Positions 16,164 to 25,480 of a stretch of DNA of 64,000 nt are shown one piece after another. A program made the translations under genes and the position numbers. Source of the stretch: Trueperaceae bacterium (GTDB lineage: Bacteria; Deinococcota; Deinococci; Deinococcales; Trueperaceae); contig JAABTL010000001.1 in NCBI GenBank assembly GCA_011389865.1, positions 1 to 64,000 on the forward strand, given 5' to 3'. Each line of letters opens with the position of its first letter. Positions within the stretch are counted from its first letter, which is position 1. Below the pieces are notes generated by a model that was given only the letters and a program-made list of their open reading frames with translations, made no database searches and was not told the origin of the DNA.

Positions 16164-17273
16164 TCAACCCGCTGCCGCGCGTCCCGCGACCCGCGTGCCC
16201 AGCACCCGCACGCCGTCGCGACCCACGTGCGCGACCGTCAGGTCGCCGCGGTCCTCCAGACCGAGGAGGCGCGCCGGGGTGGTGCTGGCCATGGCCCACG
16301 CGTCCTCCACCGCGGCGCCCGCGTCGCGCACGGCGTGGGCCACGCCGTCGGCCAGCGAGCTGGCCGAGCCGGCGAGGTAGGGGGTGCCCCGGAGCGTGAG
16401 GCGGCCGTCCGGCTGCAGCTCGACCTCCCCGCCCACCGGCTGGCGGTAGACGCCCGGGGCCATGCCGGCGAGCGCGACGGCGTCGCTGGTGAGCACGAGC
16501 CGCTCGGGCCCCTTGACGGCGACGAACACGCGCATGACCGCCGGCGGCAGGTGGTGCCCGTCGAAGATCGCGCTGGCCATCAGCCGCGGCTCGCCCAGCT
16601 GGGTCCAGATGACGTTGTCGTGACGCGGCAGCAGCGCGGCCGTGCCGTTCCCCAGGTGGGTGGAGAGGCGCGCGCCGGCGTCCACGGCCGCGGCGATGGT
16701 GGCGGCGTCGGCGTTCGTGTGCCCGAGGGCGACGACGACGCCGTGGCGGGTGGCATGGTCGACGAGTTCCAGCGCGCCGGGCACTTCGGGGGCGAGCGTG
16801 AGGACGCGGATGCGACCGCCGGCGGCCGCCTGCAGGTCGTCGAACAGGGCGGTGTCGGCGGCACGAACGAACGCCGACGCGTGGGCGCCGCGGGCGCCGT
16901 CCTCGGGCGACAGGAACGGGCCCTCCAGGTGCAGCCCGGGCACGCCGTCGGCGACGGCGGGCTCGGCCTCCACCGCGTGCCTGGCCGCCCGCAGGCAGGC
17001 GGCCATCTGGGGCAGATCGGCGGTGATCACCGTCGGGAGGAAGCGGGTGACCCCGTGGGCGCGCAGCGCCGCGGCCATGCGGGCGTACGCGTCCGGCGGC
17101 GTGCTCGGGTCGTTGGCATCGACGCCGGCGAAGCCGTTGACCTGGACGTCGATCCAGCCGGGGCCGACCCACAGGCCCTCGTCGGCGGGGCCGTCGGCAT
17201 CGGCCAGGTCGAGGCGCTCGCCGTCGAGCGCGACGCGGACGGGCTGGCGGTCGGGCAGGCGGGTGGCGATCAT
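16164..17273 (-). CDS. nagA: N-acetylglucosamine-6-phosphate deacetylase
   Basis: A 369-aa amidohydrolase-superfamily enzyme converting GlcNAc-6-P to GlcN-6-P, feeding NagB. Motifs: GPGWIDVQVNGFAGVD (N-terminal HxN-type region of NagA), PGLHLEGPFLSPEDGARGAH (HLEGPF, metal Glu), ALGHTNADAATI and STHLGNGTAALLPR (metal histidines), ASAIFDGHHLPP and LTSDAVALAGM (catalytic Asp). ATG 17273 is chosen; GTG 17279 is 2 codons upstream. It lies 28 bp after nagB, so the two form a nagBA operon. Confidence 0.92.
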   Translation of the reverse strand: MIATRLPDRQPVRVALDGERLDLADADGPADEGLWVGPGWIDVQVNGFAGVDANDPSTPPDAYARMAAALRAHGVTRFLPTVITADLPQMAACLRAARHAVEAEPAVADGVPGLHLEGPFLSPEDGARGAHASAFVRAADTALFDDLQAAAGGRIRVLTLAPEVPGALELVDHATRHGVVVALGHTNADAATIAAAVDAGARLSTHLGNGTAALLPRHDNVIWTQLGEPRLMASAIFDGHHLPPAVMRVFVAVKGPERLVLTSDAVALAGMAPGVYRQPVGGEVELQPDGRLTLRGTPYLAGSASSLADGVAHAVRDAGAAVEDAWAMASTTPARLLGLEDRGDLTVAHVGRDGVRVLGTRVAGRAAAG

Positions 17274-17301
17274 GGGCACGAGAGCGAGGCGACCCGTGGC
17301 G

Positions 17302-18078
17302 TCACAGGGCGCCGGCGGCATCGCGGTCGAGGTACAGCGTCGCGTGGTTCGCGCGTCGGAGCACCGACGCCGGGCACGCCTCGTCGATCGCTCCGTGCAG
17401 CGCCCGTCGGACCGCGTCGGCCTTGCGCGCCTCCGGCACCACCACCTGCACGCGGGTGGCCGCCAGCAGGGTCGGGATCGTGAGCGTGATGGCATGCGTC
17501 GGCACCGCCTCGAGCCCCGGGAAGTGCCCCTCGCCGACCTGCTGGCGCCGGCTGGCCTCGTCGAGACGCACGACGCGGGCCGGCAGCGGGTCGTCGAAGC
17601 GCGCGTCGGGCGGGTCGTTGAAGGCCAGGTGGCCGTTCTCGCCGATGCCCATGCAGGTGAGGTCGATGCGGCGGGCGGCGACGAGGCCCCCATAGCGGGT
17701 GGCCTCAGCCTCCGGCGGCGCGTCGCCGTGGATCTCGTGGAACGCTCTCGGCCGGACCCGCTCGACGATCCGCTCGCGCAGGAAGCGTCGGAACGAGGCC
17801 GGGTGGTCGCCGTCGAGGCCGACGTACTCGTCCATGTGGTAGAGCTCGACCTTCGGCCAGGGCAGGTCGGGTAGCTCCGCGAGGGCGTCGAGGAAGGCGA
17901 GCTGGCTGGTCCCGGTGGCGAGGATCACGTGCGCCTCGCCGCGGTCGGCGACCGCCGCGCGGATCGCGGCCGCCGCGCCGGCCGCGGCCGCGGCGCCGAG
18001 CGATTCGGCGTCCGCATGGACCTCGATGGGCAACGTGTCGATCTGGAGACGTTGGGGTTGGCGTTCGGTGGTGGTCAC
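17302..18078 (-). CDS. nagB: Glucosamine-6-phosphate deaminase
   Basis: A 258-aa enzyme isomerising and deaminating GlcN-6-P to fructose-6-P and ammonia. It has VILATGTSQLAFLDAL (phosphate loop), YHMDEYVGLDGDHPASFRRF (the DEY active-site segment), CMGIGENGHLAFNDPP (catalytic G.G.NGH.AFNEP region) and a C-terminal THAITLTIPTLLAA. The GTG start has GGAGGG 5 nt upstream. A palindrome 43 bp upstream is a candidate operator, which would make nagBA inducible by amino-sugar phosphates. Confidence 0.93.
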   Translation of the reverse strand: MTTTERQPQRLQIDTLPIEVHADAESLGAAAAAGAAAAIRAAVADRGEAHVILATGTSQLAFLDALAELPDLPWPKVELYHMDEYVGLDGDHPASFRRFLRERIVERVRPRAFHEIHGDAPPEAEATRYGGLVAARRIDLTCMGIGENGHLAFNDPPDARFDDPLPARVVRLDEASRRQQVGEGHFPGLEAVPTHAITLTIPTLLAATRVQVVVPEARKADAVRRALHGAIDEACPASVLRRANHATLYLDRDAAGAL

Positions 18079-18120
18079 GTCGCCCTCCAGCTGCCCGCGG
18101 CTTCGCACCGGGCGCGCGGC

Positions 18121-18135
18121 GTTACCTGAGGTTAC
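18121..18135. promoter_or_regulatory. Candidate operator palindrome upstream of nagB
   Basis: GTTACCTGAGGTTAC fits GTnACCTnAGGTnAC, a 15-bp dyad with one mismatched pair. On the nagB strand it includes TAACCT, a possible -10 hexamer, so a bound regulator would block initiation. GntR-type amino-sugar regulators bind dyads of similar size; the regulator gene is not in the window. Confidence 0.45.
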
Positions 18136-18170
18136 TCCGGGGCGTCGCGGCGGGCGGCACGGGGGCGCGG

Positions 18171-18176
18171 TAGGTT
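18171..18176 (+). promoter_or_regulatory. -10 hexamer TAGGTT for the AKR-RidA gene
   Basis: TAGGTT lies 75 nt before ATG 18252, which has GGAGG about 6 nt upstream, implying a leader of about 70 nt. Confidence 0.35.
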
Positions 18177-18251
18177 GGACACACTTCTGACGCCGGGTCC
18201 CGGCCTCGCCACGCCGCGGGGCCCCCACCCGCGGCCGCACGGAGGCAGACC

Positions 18252-19742
18252 ATGACCACCCCCGCACGGGTCGAGACGACCCAGATCGCCCCCGGCCTGA
18301 CGATCGCCCGAGCCCTCACCGGCCTCTGGCAGGTGGCCGACCTCGAGCGCGACGGCACCACCCTCGACCCCGTCCGGGCGGCCCGCGACCTCGAGCCCTA
18401 CGTCGACGCGGGCCTCACCACCTTCGACATGGCCGATCACTACGGCTCGGCCGAGGTGATCGCCGGGGAACTGCGCCGGCGCCGGGGCGGCGACGCCGTC
18501 CAGCTCCTCACCAAGTGGGTCCCGGAGCCGGGGCCGGTGACGAAGGACGACGCGCGCGCCGCCGTCGATCGCGCCCGTGCCCGCCTGGGCGTGGAGCGCA
18601 TCGACCTGCTGCAGTTCCACACCTGGGCCTACGACGACCCGAGCTGGATGGACGCGCTGTTCTTCCTGCAGGAGCTCAAGGAGGAGGGGGCGATCGGCGC
18701 GCTCGGCCTGACCAACTTCGACGCCGCCCACCTGCGCGTCGCTTGCGCCAGCGGCGTCGAGATCGCCACGAACCAGGTCGCCTACTCGCTGCTCGATCGC
18801 CGCGCGGCCGGCGACCTGACCGAGGTCGCCGGCCGCTACGGGGTGGGCATCCTCGGCTACGGCACGATCGCGGGGGGCCTGCTCAGCGAGCGCTGGCTCG
18901 GGAAGCCCGAGCCGGACGCGGCGACCCTGGAGACCTGGTCGCAGATGAAGTACCAGCGCTTCGTGGCCGCGGCCGGGGGCTGGGCGCCCTTCCAGGGGCT
19001 GCTCGCGGCCGTGAAGCGCGTCGCCGACCGGCTGGGCGTGAGCATGGCCAACGTCGCCTCGCGCTACGTGCTGGAGCAGCCGCAGGTGGCGGGCGTGATC
19101 GTCGGTGCCCGCGTCGGCCGCAGCGAGCACGTCGCGGACACGCTGGGGCTCTTCACCTTCGAGCTCGATGCCGCGGCACGCGCCGAGCTCGACGCGGCGG
19201 TCGCCGGCCTGACGCCGATCCCGGGCGACAGCGGCGACGAGTACCGCAAGCCGCCGTTCCTGACCGCCTCGGGCGACCTCAGCCACCACCTGCGGGGCTT
19301 CCCGGCGCCCTTCGAGGTGCGCGAGGGCGCGGGCGGTCACCGGCGCGCCTTCAGCGGCACCGTGTGGGAGGCGCGCGCCGGCTTCGCGCGGGCGATCCGC
19401 GAGGGCGACCGCGTGCTGGTGTCCGGCACGACCGCCACGCACGGCACCCGCCTGATCGGCGGCACGGACGCCGAGGCGCAGGCCCACGCGGTCATCGACA
19501 AGGTGGAGGGCGCCCTGCGCTCGCTCGGCGCGACGCTCGAGGACGTGGTGCGCACGCGGCTGTTCGTGGCCCGGGCGGAGGACGCGGCGGCGGTCACGCG
19601 CGCCCACGGCCGCCGCTTCGGCTCCGTCCAGCCGGCCAACACGCTGGTGCTCGCCGGCCTGGTCGGCGACGGCTACCTCGTCGAGATGGAGGCGGAGGCC
19701 GTCGTCGCGCCGGAGCCGGCGACCCGGCGGGTGCCGCTCTGA
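18252..19742 (+). CDS. Aldo/keto reductase fused to a RidA-like domain
   Basis: A 496-aa two-domain protein. Residues 10-325 form an aldo/keto reductase with the full tetrad: TTFDMADHYGSAE (Asp59, Tyr64), LLTKW (Lys88) and LLQFHTW (His123), plus GALGLTNF and VIVGARVGRSEH (NADPH site). Residues 345-490 are a YjgF/RidA domain: GDRVLVSGTTATHG, AQAHAVIDKVEGALRSLG and VVRTRLFVA. At the position where imine-deaminating RidA has its catalytic arginine, the sequence is QPANTLV (Asn463), as in non-canonical Rid subfamilies. A reductase coupled to an imine- or enamine-binding domain suggests work on a reactive carbonyl or imine, but the substrate is unknown. Confidence 0.85.
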   Translation: MTTPARVETTQIAPGLTIARALTGLWQVADLERDGTTLDPVRAARDLEPYVDAGLTTFDMADHYGSAEVIAGELRRRRGGDAVQLLTKWVPEPGPVTKDDARAAVDRARARLGVERIDLLQFHTWAYDDPSWMDALFFLQELKEEGAIGALGLTNFDAAHLRVACASGVEIATNQVAYSLLDRRAAGDLTEVAGRYGVGILGYGTIAGGLLSERWLGKPEPDAATLETWSQMKYQRFVAAAGGWAPFQGLLAAVKRVADRLGVSMANVASRYVLEQPQVAGVIVGARVGRSEHVADTLGLFTFELDAAARAELDAAVAGLTPIPGDSGDEYRKPPFLTASGDLSHHLRGFPAPFEVREGAGGHRRAFSGTVWEARAGFARAIREGDRVLVSGTTATHGTRLIGGTDAEAQAHAVIDKVEGALRSLGATLEDVVRTRLFVARAEDAAAVTRAHGRRFGSVQPANTLVLAGLVGDGYLVEMEAEAVVAPEPATRRVPL

Positions 19743-19769
19743 ACCCGCCACGCTAGGCGTGCCCGAACC

Positions 19770-21029
19770 TCAATGGACGGGTCCGCCCGGCGCCTCGTCG
19801 AGGTGCGCCCCCGTGTCGAGCAGCTCGCGCAGGGTGGCCACGGCGCGGTCGACGTCCGCCTCGGTGTTGTAGAGCGCCACCGGCGCCAGGCGCAGCAGGT
19901 CGGGCGGGCGGAAGTCGGGGATCACGCCGCGGCGGCGCAGCGCCAGCGACAGGCGCAGCGCCTCGGGGTGGGCCAGCGCGACGTGGCCGCCGCGGCGCTC
20001 CGGCGCGCGGGGCGTCACCACCGTCATCTCCGGCAACTCCGCGTCGGCCTGCGCCATCAGGTGATCGGTGAGCGCCAGCGAGCGCTCGCGGACGGCCTGG
20101 ATGCCGACGTCCTCGAACACCGCCAGCGCGCCCTCGAGGCCCGCGAGCGCCAGGATCGGCGGCGTGCCGAGCTGGAAGGCGCCCGCCCCCGCGGCCTTGG
20201 TGAAGCTGGGGGCCATGGCGAACTGCGTCGCCTTGTCGTGGCCCCACCAGCCCCGCAGGCCGGGGATGGCGTCGTGGTGGCGGCGGTGGACGAAGAGCCC
20301 ACCCGGCGCGCCGGGTCCGGCGTTGAGGTACTTGTACGAGCACCACACCGCCAGGTCGGCGCCGTCGTCGTGCAGGTGGTGGGGGAGGGCACCGATCGAG
20401 TGGGCCGCGTCCCACGCCAGGACGACGCCGCGCTCGCGGGCGACGGCGCTCCAGCGGCGCACGTCGAGCAGCTGGCCGGAGCGGTAGAGCACGGTGGGGA
20501 GCAGCGCGAAGGCGACGTCGCCGCCCAGCGCGGCGTCGAGGTCGTCGTCGTGCAGGGTGTGACCGTCGCGCGACGGGACCAGCCGCAGCGGGACGCCGCG
20601 GAGCTCGGCCCACGACTGCAGCGCGTGCAGGTCGGTCGGGAAGTCGAGCTCGGTCGCGAGCAGGCCTCCCCGCGTACCGGCGGGGCGGGCGCCGGTGTTC
20701 CCGCCGTCGGCGCCGGCGGGTACGCCGAAGGCGTCCCCGATGCCGTGGAAGGTGGCGAGCAGGGCGTGCAGGTTGACGGTGATCGAGCCGGTCGCGATCA
20801 CCTCGTCCGGGTAGGCGCCGACGAGCTTGCCGAGGGCGCCCGACAGGCGCTCCGCGAGGCCGAACCAGTCGTCCCAGCCGGCGACGCCGTGGTACTGCCA
20901 CTGGCGCATGCGCCGCTCGATGGCGGCCTGCGCGCCGTAGCTGAGCGGGCCGAGCGAGTTGCCGTCGAGGTAGACACCCTTGGGGAGCAGGAACGCGTCG
21001 AGTCGGGGGAGGTGCGCGGGGTCGGGCAC
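19770..21029 (-). CDS. kynU: Kynureninase
   Basis: A 419-aa PLP enzyme cleaving kynurenine to anthranilate and alanine. Evidence: YLDGNSLGPLS near the N-terminus, WYHGVAGWDDWF-like segment at about 45-56, DFPTDLHALQSW, LAWDAAHSIGALPHHLHD, VWCSYKYLNAGPGAPGGLFV (PLP-lysine and the kynureninase YKYLNGGPG loop) and RGWWGHDKATQFAM. Length matches the family. The GTG at 21029 is preceded by TAGGCT with 6 nt between, a leaderless start. kynB is nearby on the same strand but in a different unit. Confidence 0.93.
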   Translation of the reverse strand: MPDPAHLPRLDAFLLPKGVYLDGNSLGPLSYGAQAAIERRMRQWQYHGVAGWDDWFGLAERLSGALGKLVGAYPDEVIATGSITVNLHALLATFHGIGDAFGVPAGADGGNTGARPAGTRGGLLATELDFPTDLHALQSWAELRGVPLRLVPSRDGHTLHDDDLDAALGGDVAFALLPTVLYRSGQLLDVRRWSAVARERGVVLAWDAAHSIGALPHHLHDDGADLAVWCSYKYLNAGPGAPGGLFVHRRHHDAIPGLRGWWGHDKATQFAMAPSFTKAAGAGAFQLGTPPILALAGLEGALAVFEDVGIQAVRERSLALTDHLMAQADAELPEMTVVTPRAPERRGGHVALAHPEALRLSLALRRRGVIPDFRPPDLLRLAPVALYNTEADVDRAVATLRELLDTGAHLDEAPGGPVH

Positions 21030-21035
21030 GGCGCG

Positions 21036-21041
21036 AGCCTA
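21036..21041 (-). promoter_or_regulatory. Leaderless-type -10 hexamer TAGGCT for kynU
   Basis: TAGGCT on the minus strand, 6 nt before the GTG at 21029. Confidence 0.55.
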
Positions 21042-21132
21042 CCGCGCGGCGTGGCTCCGCGCCGCGGTAGTCGACCGGTGGAGTCCGGCCGTCGGTGGTC
21101 CCGGCGCGGGCCGCGCGGTGCCCGCCGCCGGA

Positions 21133-21809
<677 letters not shown>

Positions 21810-21813
<4 letters not shown>

Positions 21814-23207
21814 GGGGCCAGCGACGGGGCGGCCGCGTCCGTCCCCGGCACCGCGCCCCGCACCGCCACGCGCTCGGCGGCGCCCTTGATGGCGGCGGCC
21901 AGGCGTTCGGTCCAGCGGTCGACCGCCTCCTGCGTCGCGGCCTCGACCATGACCCGCAGCAGCGGCTCGGTGCCCGAAGCGCGCACCAGGACGCGGCCCT
22001 CGTCGCCGAGATCGGCGGTGGCCGCCGCGATGGCCGCCGCGACCTCCGGGTCGTCGGCGAGCCCGTCCTTGGCGGCGATGGGGACGCGCAGGCTGACCAG
22101 CCGCTGCGGGAACACGGGGATCTCGTCCACCCAGGTCTCCAGCGGCCGGTCCGACGCGCGGCAGGCCGCGAGCACCTGCAGCGCCGTCAGGATGCCGTCG
22201 CCGGTGGGCGCCTTGTCGAGGAACAGCACGTGGCCCGACTGCTCGCCGCCGAGCGTCAGGCCCTCGGCGCGCAGGCCCTCGAGCACGTAGCGGTCGCCGA
22301 CCGCCACCCGCCGCAGCGCGATGCCGCGTTCCGCGAGGTAGCGCTCGGTGCCCAGGTTGGTCATGTGGGTCGCTACGACGGTCCGCTCCCCGCGCGCGAT
22401 GGCGCAGATCGCGAGGATGTGGTCGCCGCTCACCAGTCGCCCGCGCCGGTCGACGAGCAGGGCGCGGTCGGCGTCGCCGTCGAAGGTGACGCCCGCGTCG
22501 AGGCCCGCCGCCACCACGCGTTCGCTCAGCGCCTGCGGATGCGTGCTGCCGCACTCGGCGTTGATGTTGGTGCCGTCCGGCTTGGCGTTGATCACGTCGA
22601 GGCGCGCGCCGATCCTCTGGAACACGGCCGGCGCCAACGCGTAGGCGGCGCCGTGGGCGCAGTCGAGGCCCACACGCAGGCCGTCGAGGTAGGGCGCCTG
22701 CTGCAGCAGGAAGCGGACGTAGTGGCCGTCCTCGCTGCGGTAGCGGCTGGCCCGGCCGAGCTCGGCCCCCATGCGCGCCGGTGCGCCGTCGCCGCCGGCC
22801 TCGAGGCGCAGCTCCAGCTCCGCCTCCTCCTCGTCCGTCAGCTTGGCGCCGTCGGGCCCGAACAGCTTGAGGCCGTTGTCGTCGAACGGGTTGTGGGAGG
22901 CGCTGACCACCACGCCGGCCTGGGCGCCGAGCGCTCGTACCATGTGGCTCACGCCCGGCGTCGGCATGACGCCCAGGTCGACGACGTCGGCCCCGCGGGA
23001 CGTGAGGCCGGCGGTCATGGCGGCCACCAGCATGGGTCCCGAACGCCGCGTGTCGCGACCGACGACGACCGTCGGGCGGCTGCCGTTCCGCTGGTGGAGG
23101 TGGTCGGCGGTGGCGGCGCCGAGTTCGAGGGCGAAGGTGGCGGTCATCGGGTTGGCGCCCGCGACACCGCGGATGCCGTCGGTGCCGAAGTAGCGTCGCG
23201 CGGACAT
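21810..23207 (-). CDS. glmM: Phosphoglucosamine mutase
   Basis: A 465-aa enzyme converting GlcN-6-P to GlcN-1-P for peptidoglycan precursors. It has YFGTDGIRGVA at the N-terminus, VSASHNPFDDNGLK (catalytic phosphoserine), VTFDGDADRALLVD (Mg loop DGDADR), LGGEQSGHVLF (sugar loop, GEQSGH typical of GlmM) and VRASGTEPLLRVM (phosphate loop). The ATG at 23207 is chosen because TAAGAT lies 7 nt before it; further upstream codons would precede the inferred transcript start. It is the biosynthetic counterpart of nagBA. Confidence 0.93.
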
Positions 23208-23214
23208 GGCGGTC

Positions 23215-23220
23215 ATCTTA
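23215..23220 (-). promoter_or_regulatory. Leaderless-type -10 hexamer TAAGAT for glmM
   Basis: TAAGAT on the minus strand, 7 nt before the ATG at 23207. Confidence 0.55.
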
Positions 23221-23331
23221 GCGTGCAGGCCGCGGTCGAACGGGTGCATTTGCGACACATGCGGGGGTCCGTCCTCAGGCGGCCGGGCGCCGCGGAGCGC
23301 AACCGACCCGCTCGCGACCGGCGACCGGTGC

Positions 23332-23337
23332 TAGCCT
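23332..23337 (+). promoter_or_regulatory. Leaderless-type -10 hexamer TAGCCT
   Basis: TAGCCT 6 nt before the ATG at 23344, divergent from the glmM promoter. Confidence 0.55.
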
Positions 23338-23343
23338 GCACGC

Positions 23344-23919
23344 ATGAGCCAGATCACGGTACGCCCCGTCGAAGCACGCGTCTACACGAACGAGTTCCGG
23401 GTGTACGGGATGGTCCACTTCCGCCCCAACACCGGCGTCGCCTGGCTGCTCAACGCCGAGGACCGGCCGCACCTGCCGATGACCGAGGTGCGGATGTACC
23501 GTGCCGGCATCGAGCACCCGCCAAGCCCCGACGACCTGGTCTACGAGAGCGACTTCGTCGCCATCCCCAAGACGTCGATCGCCTGGATCGCCGGCGGCGC
23601 CCGCGACGAGGCCAGGGAGGGCATGGGCCTGCACGCGCGCGACGTGATCCTGGTGTACCCGACCTACGTGCTCGCCGGCTCCTTCGCCATGCGGCCCGAG
23701 GTGCGGCTGTCCGACTTCGTGGGCCTGGCGATGGGGAAGAAGTCGTTCCTGACGCTGGCCAACGTGCGGGTGCTCGGCCCGGCCAAGCCCGGCGCCAGCT
23801 TCGCGGAGCGGCCGGTGCTGCAGGAGCACGAGTTCGTCACGGTCGACATCCGCAAGGTGGCCGGCGTGCTCGACGCCCGCAGCGCCGACCCGATGAAGGC
23901 GTACCGCGTCGACGGCTGA
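23344..23919 (+). CDS. Conserved-looking protein of unknown function
   Basis: A 191-aa soluble protein with no signal peptide or membrane helix. It is mixed alpha/beta with several strand-like blocks: ITVRPVEARVYTNEFRVYG, GVAWLLNAEDRPHLPMTEV, DFVAIPKTSIAWIAGG and VILVYPTYVLAGSFAM, ending EHEFVTVDIRKVAGVLDARS. I do not recognise a family. Its codon use matches its neighbours and its leaderless promoter is clear, so it is a real gene. It stands as a single-gene unit divergent from glmM and convergent with the methyltransferase operon (12 bp apart). Confidence 0.7.
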   Translation: MSQITVRPVEARVYTNEFRVYGMVHFRPNTGVAWLLNAEDRPHLPMTEVRMYRAGIEHPPSPDDLVYESDFVAIPKTSIAWIAGGARDEAREGMGLHARDVILVYPTYVLAGSFAMRPEVRLSDFVGLAMGKKSFLTLANVRVLGPAKPGASFAERPVLQEHEFVTVDIRKVAGVLDARSADPMKAYRVDG

Positions 23920-23931
23920 CGGACCGGCGGG

Positions 23932-24750
23932 CTAGCCCTCGTCGTCGAGCCGTCGCTCCCAATTGAAGCGGCGGTTCCGCCGCGGCGTGGGGCCCTCCCA
24001 CCCGGGGCTCGGCGACGTGACGGCGACGTCCGGCGCGCCGCGGCCGAGGCCGTAGAGGGCGATGACCACGGCGCCGCGCTCCTCGGCCCGGATGGGGACC
24101 AGGCCGGCGTCCCGCGCCCACCCGTCGAGGTCCGCGGGCTCCGGGAAGCGCAGGCCGCCCCAGCCCATCAGCGCCTGCAGCGGGCGCCCGAGCGGCCCCG
24201 CGCGGCGCGCGTACATGAACCAGGCGCGGCCGGCGGGTCGCAGCACGCGCGCGATCTCGGCGAGGGCGCGCCGGGGGTCCGCGAGCTCGTTCAGCGTCGC
24301 GCCGACGACCACCACGTCGAAGCGGTCGTCCGCGAACGGCAGCGCGTGGGCATCGCCCTGCACCGGCGTCAGGCGCACGCCGTCGCGGGCGGCCAGCCGG
24401 GCGGCCTCGGCGAGGAAGGGCCGTGACGCGTCGAGCGCGTGGACGTTCGCCCCCTCCGCGGCGAGGGTGCGGGCGTAGAGCCCCGCCGAGCAGCCGACGT
24501 CGAGCACCTCGGCGCCCCTCACCGGCGCCGTCCAGGCGAGCAGGGTCTCGAGTTCCCGCGCCGTGCTGAACGCGCCGCGCGTCAGCAGGCCGACCGAGCG
24601 GTGACGCCACAGCGGCTCGTACGCCCGGGCCGTGAGGCGCCAGCCGTTGACCCAGGCGGCCGCGCCGCCACCGGGCACGCTGCCGCGCGGCGGCCGGCCG
24701 TCGACGATCGCGCCAGGCGCTTCCCCGACGCCGTCAGAGGTTCCAGCCAC
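23932..24750 (-). CDS. Class I SAM-dependent methyltransferase
   Basis: A 272-aa protein with motif I VLDVGCSAGLYARTL, acidic loop VHALDASRPFL, LTPVQGDAHALPFADDRFDVVV (motifs II-IV) and EIARVLRPAGRAWF (post-motif). This pattern is of the UbiE/Methyltransf_11 type. The N-terminal 40 residues look disordered, and the C-terminus ends in a basic Arg-rich tail (TPRRNRRFNWERR). The GTG at 24750 has GGAGG about 7 nt upstream and lies inside the end of the SDR gene (17-bp overlap). Last gene of the CDP-alcohol phosphatidyltransferase operon, so a lipid or head-group substrate is plausible but unproven. Confidence 0.8.
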   Translation of the reverse strand: MAGTSDGVGEAPGAIVDGRPPRGSVPGGGAAAWVNGWRLTARAYEPLWRHRSVGLLTRGAFSTARELETLLAWTAPVRGAEVLDVGCSAGLYARTLAAEGANVHALDASRPFLAEAARLAARDGVRLTPVQGDAHALPFADDRFDVVVVGATLNELADPRRALAEIARVLRPAGRAWFMYARRAGPLGRPLQALMGWGGLRFPEPADLDGWARDAGLVPIRAEERGAVVIALYGLGRGAPDVAVTSPSPGWEGPTPRRNRRFNWERRLDDEG

Positions 24751-25480
24751 CGGCCACCTCCAGATGCACGCCGGTGACGTACCGCGCGGGCGGGCTCAGC
24801 AGGTAGCGCACGGCGGCCACCAGCTCGTCGAGCGTGCCGGTGCGGCCCATCGGGATCTCGTCCATCGGCTGGGTGACGCTGTTCTCCATGACGCCGGGGC
24901 TGACGACGTTGGCGGTGATCCCGTGTGCCGCCTCGCTGCGCGCGAGGGCCTTGGTGTAGAGGATGACGCCCGTCTTGGCGATCTGGTACGCGACGATGCC
25001 CGGCCGCGCCTTGAGCAGCTCGGCGCCGGTGTAACCGATGTTGACGATGCGCCCACCGCCCGCGGCGCGCATGATCGGCACCGCCCGCTGGCAGGCGTAG
25101 AAGGTCGCATGCAGGTTGGAGTCGAGCATGTGGTGCCAGGTGCCCGCGTCGAGCTCGGCCACCGGCCCCTTGTGGTAGTTGCCGACGTTGTTGACGAGTA
25201 CCCGCAGGCCGCCGAGCGCCTGCGCCGCGGCGTCGACGAGCCCGTGCGCCTCCGCCTCGAGGGTGACGTCGGCCTGCAGGGCGACGGCGCGCACGCCGAG
25301 CGCCTCGGCGGCCGCCACCACCTGCCGGGCCTCGGCGGCGCTGCGGCGGTAGTGGATGGCGACGTCGAGCCCCTCGGCGGCGAGCCCCAGCGCGATCGCG
25401 CGGCCGATGCCACGCGCCGAGCCCGTCACCAGGGCGCCGCCGCGGCCCGGCAGCTCGAGGGGGGCCGGGGCGCGCCTCAC
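24734..25480 (-). CDS. Short-chain dehydrogenase/reductase
   Basis: A 248-aa classical SDR: ALVTGSARGIGRAIAL (TGxxxGIG cofactor loop), IHYRRS (NADP-favouring basic residues after strand 2), LVNNVGNYHKG (NNxG), VAYQIAKTGVILYTKAL (YxxxK) and NVVSPGVMENS. The catalytic serine normally about 13 residues before the tyrosine is not obvious; the segment reads NIGYTGAELLKARPG, with Thr nearby. The GTG overlaps the Nudix stop (GTGA). FabG-like reductase or a pteridine/sugar reductase are options; the operon suggests a lipid-linked role. Confidence 0.8.
   Translation of the reverse strand: MRRAPAPLELPGRGGALVTGSARGIGRAIALGLAAEGLDVAIHYRRSAAEARQVVAAAEALGVRAVALQADVTLEAEAHGLVDAAAQALGGLRVLVNNVGNYHKGPVAELDAGTWHHMLDSNLHATFYACQRAVPIMRAAGGGRIVNIGYTGAELLKARPGIVAYQIAKTGVILYTKALARSEAAHGITANVVSPGVMENSVTQPMDEIPMGRTGTLDELVAAVRYLLSPPARYVTGVHLEVAGGWNL

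Noticed and set aside
19749-19761. CACGC-TAG-GCGTG hairpin between the AKR-RidA gene and kynU as a terminator
   Set aside because: The stem is only 5 bp with a 3-nt loop and no T-tract, common by chance in DNA this GC-rich.
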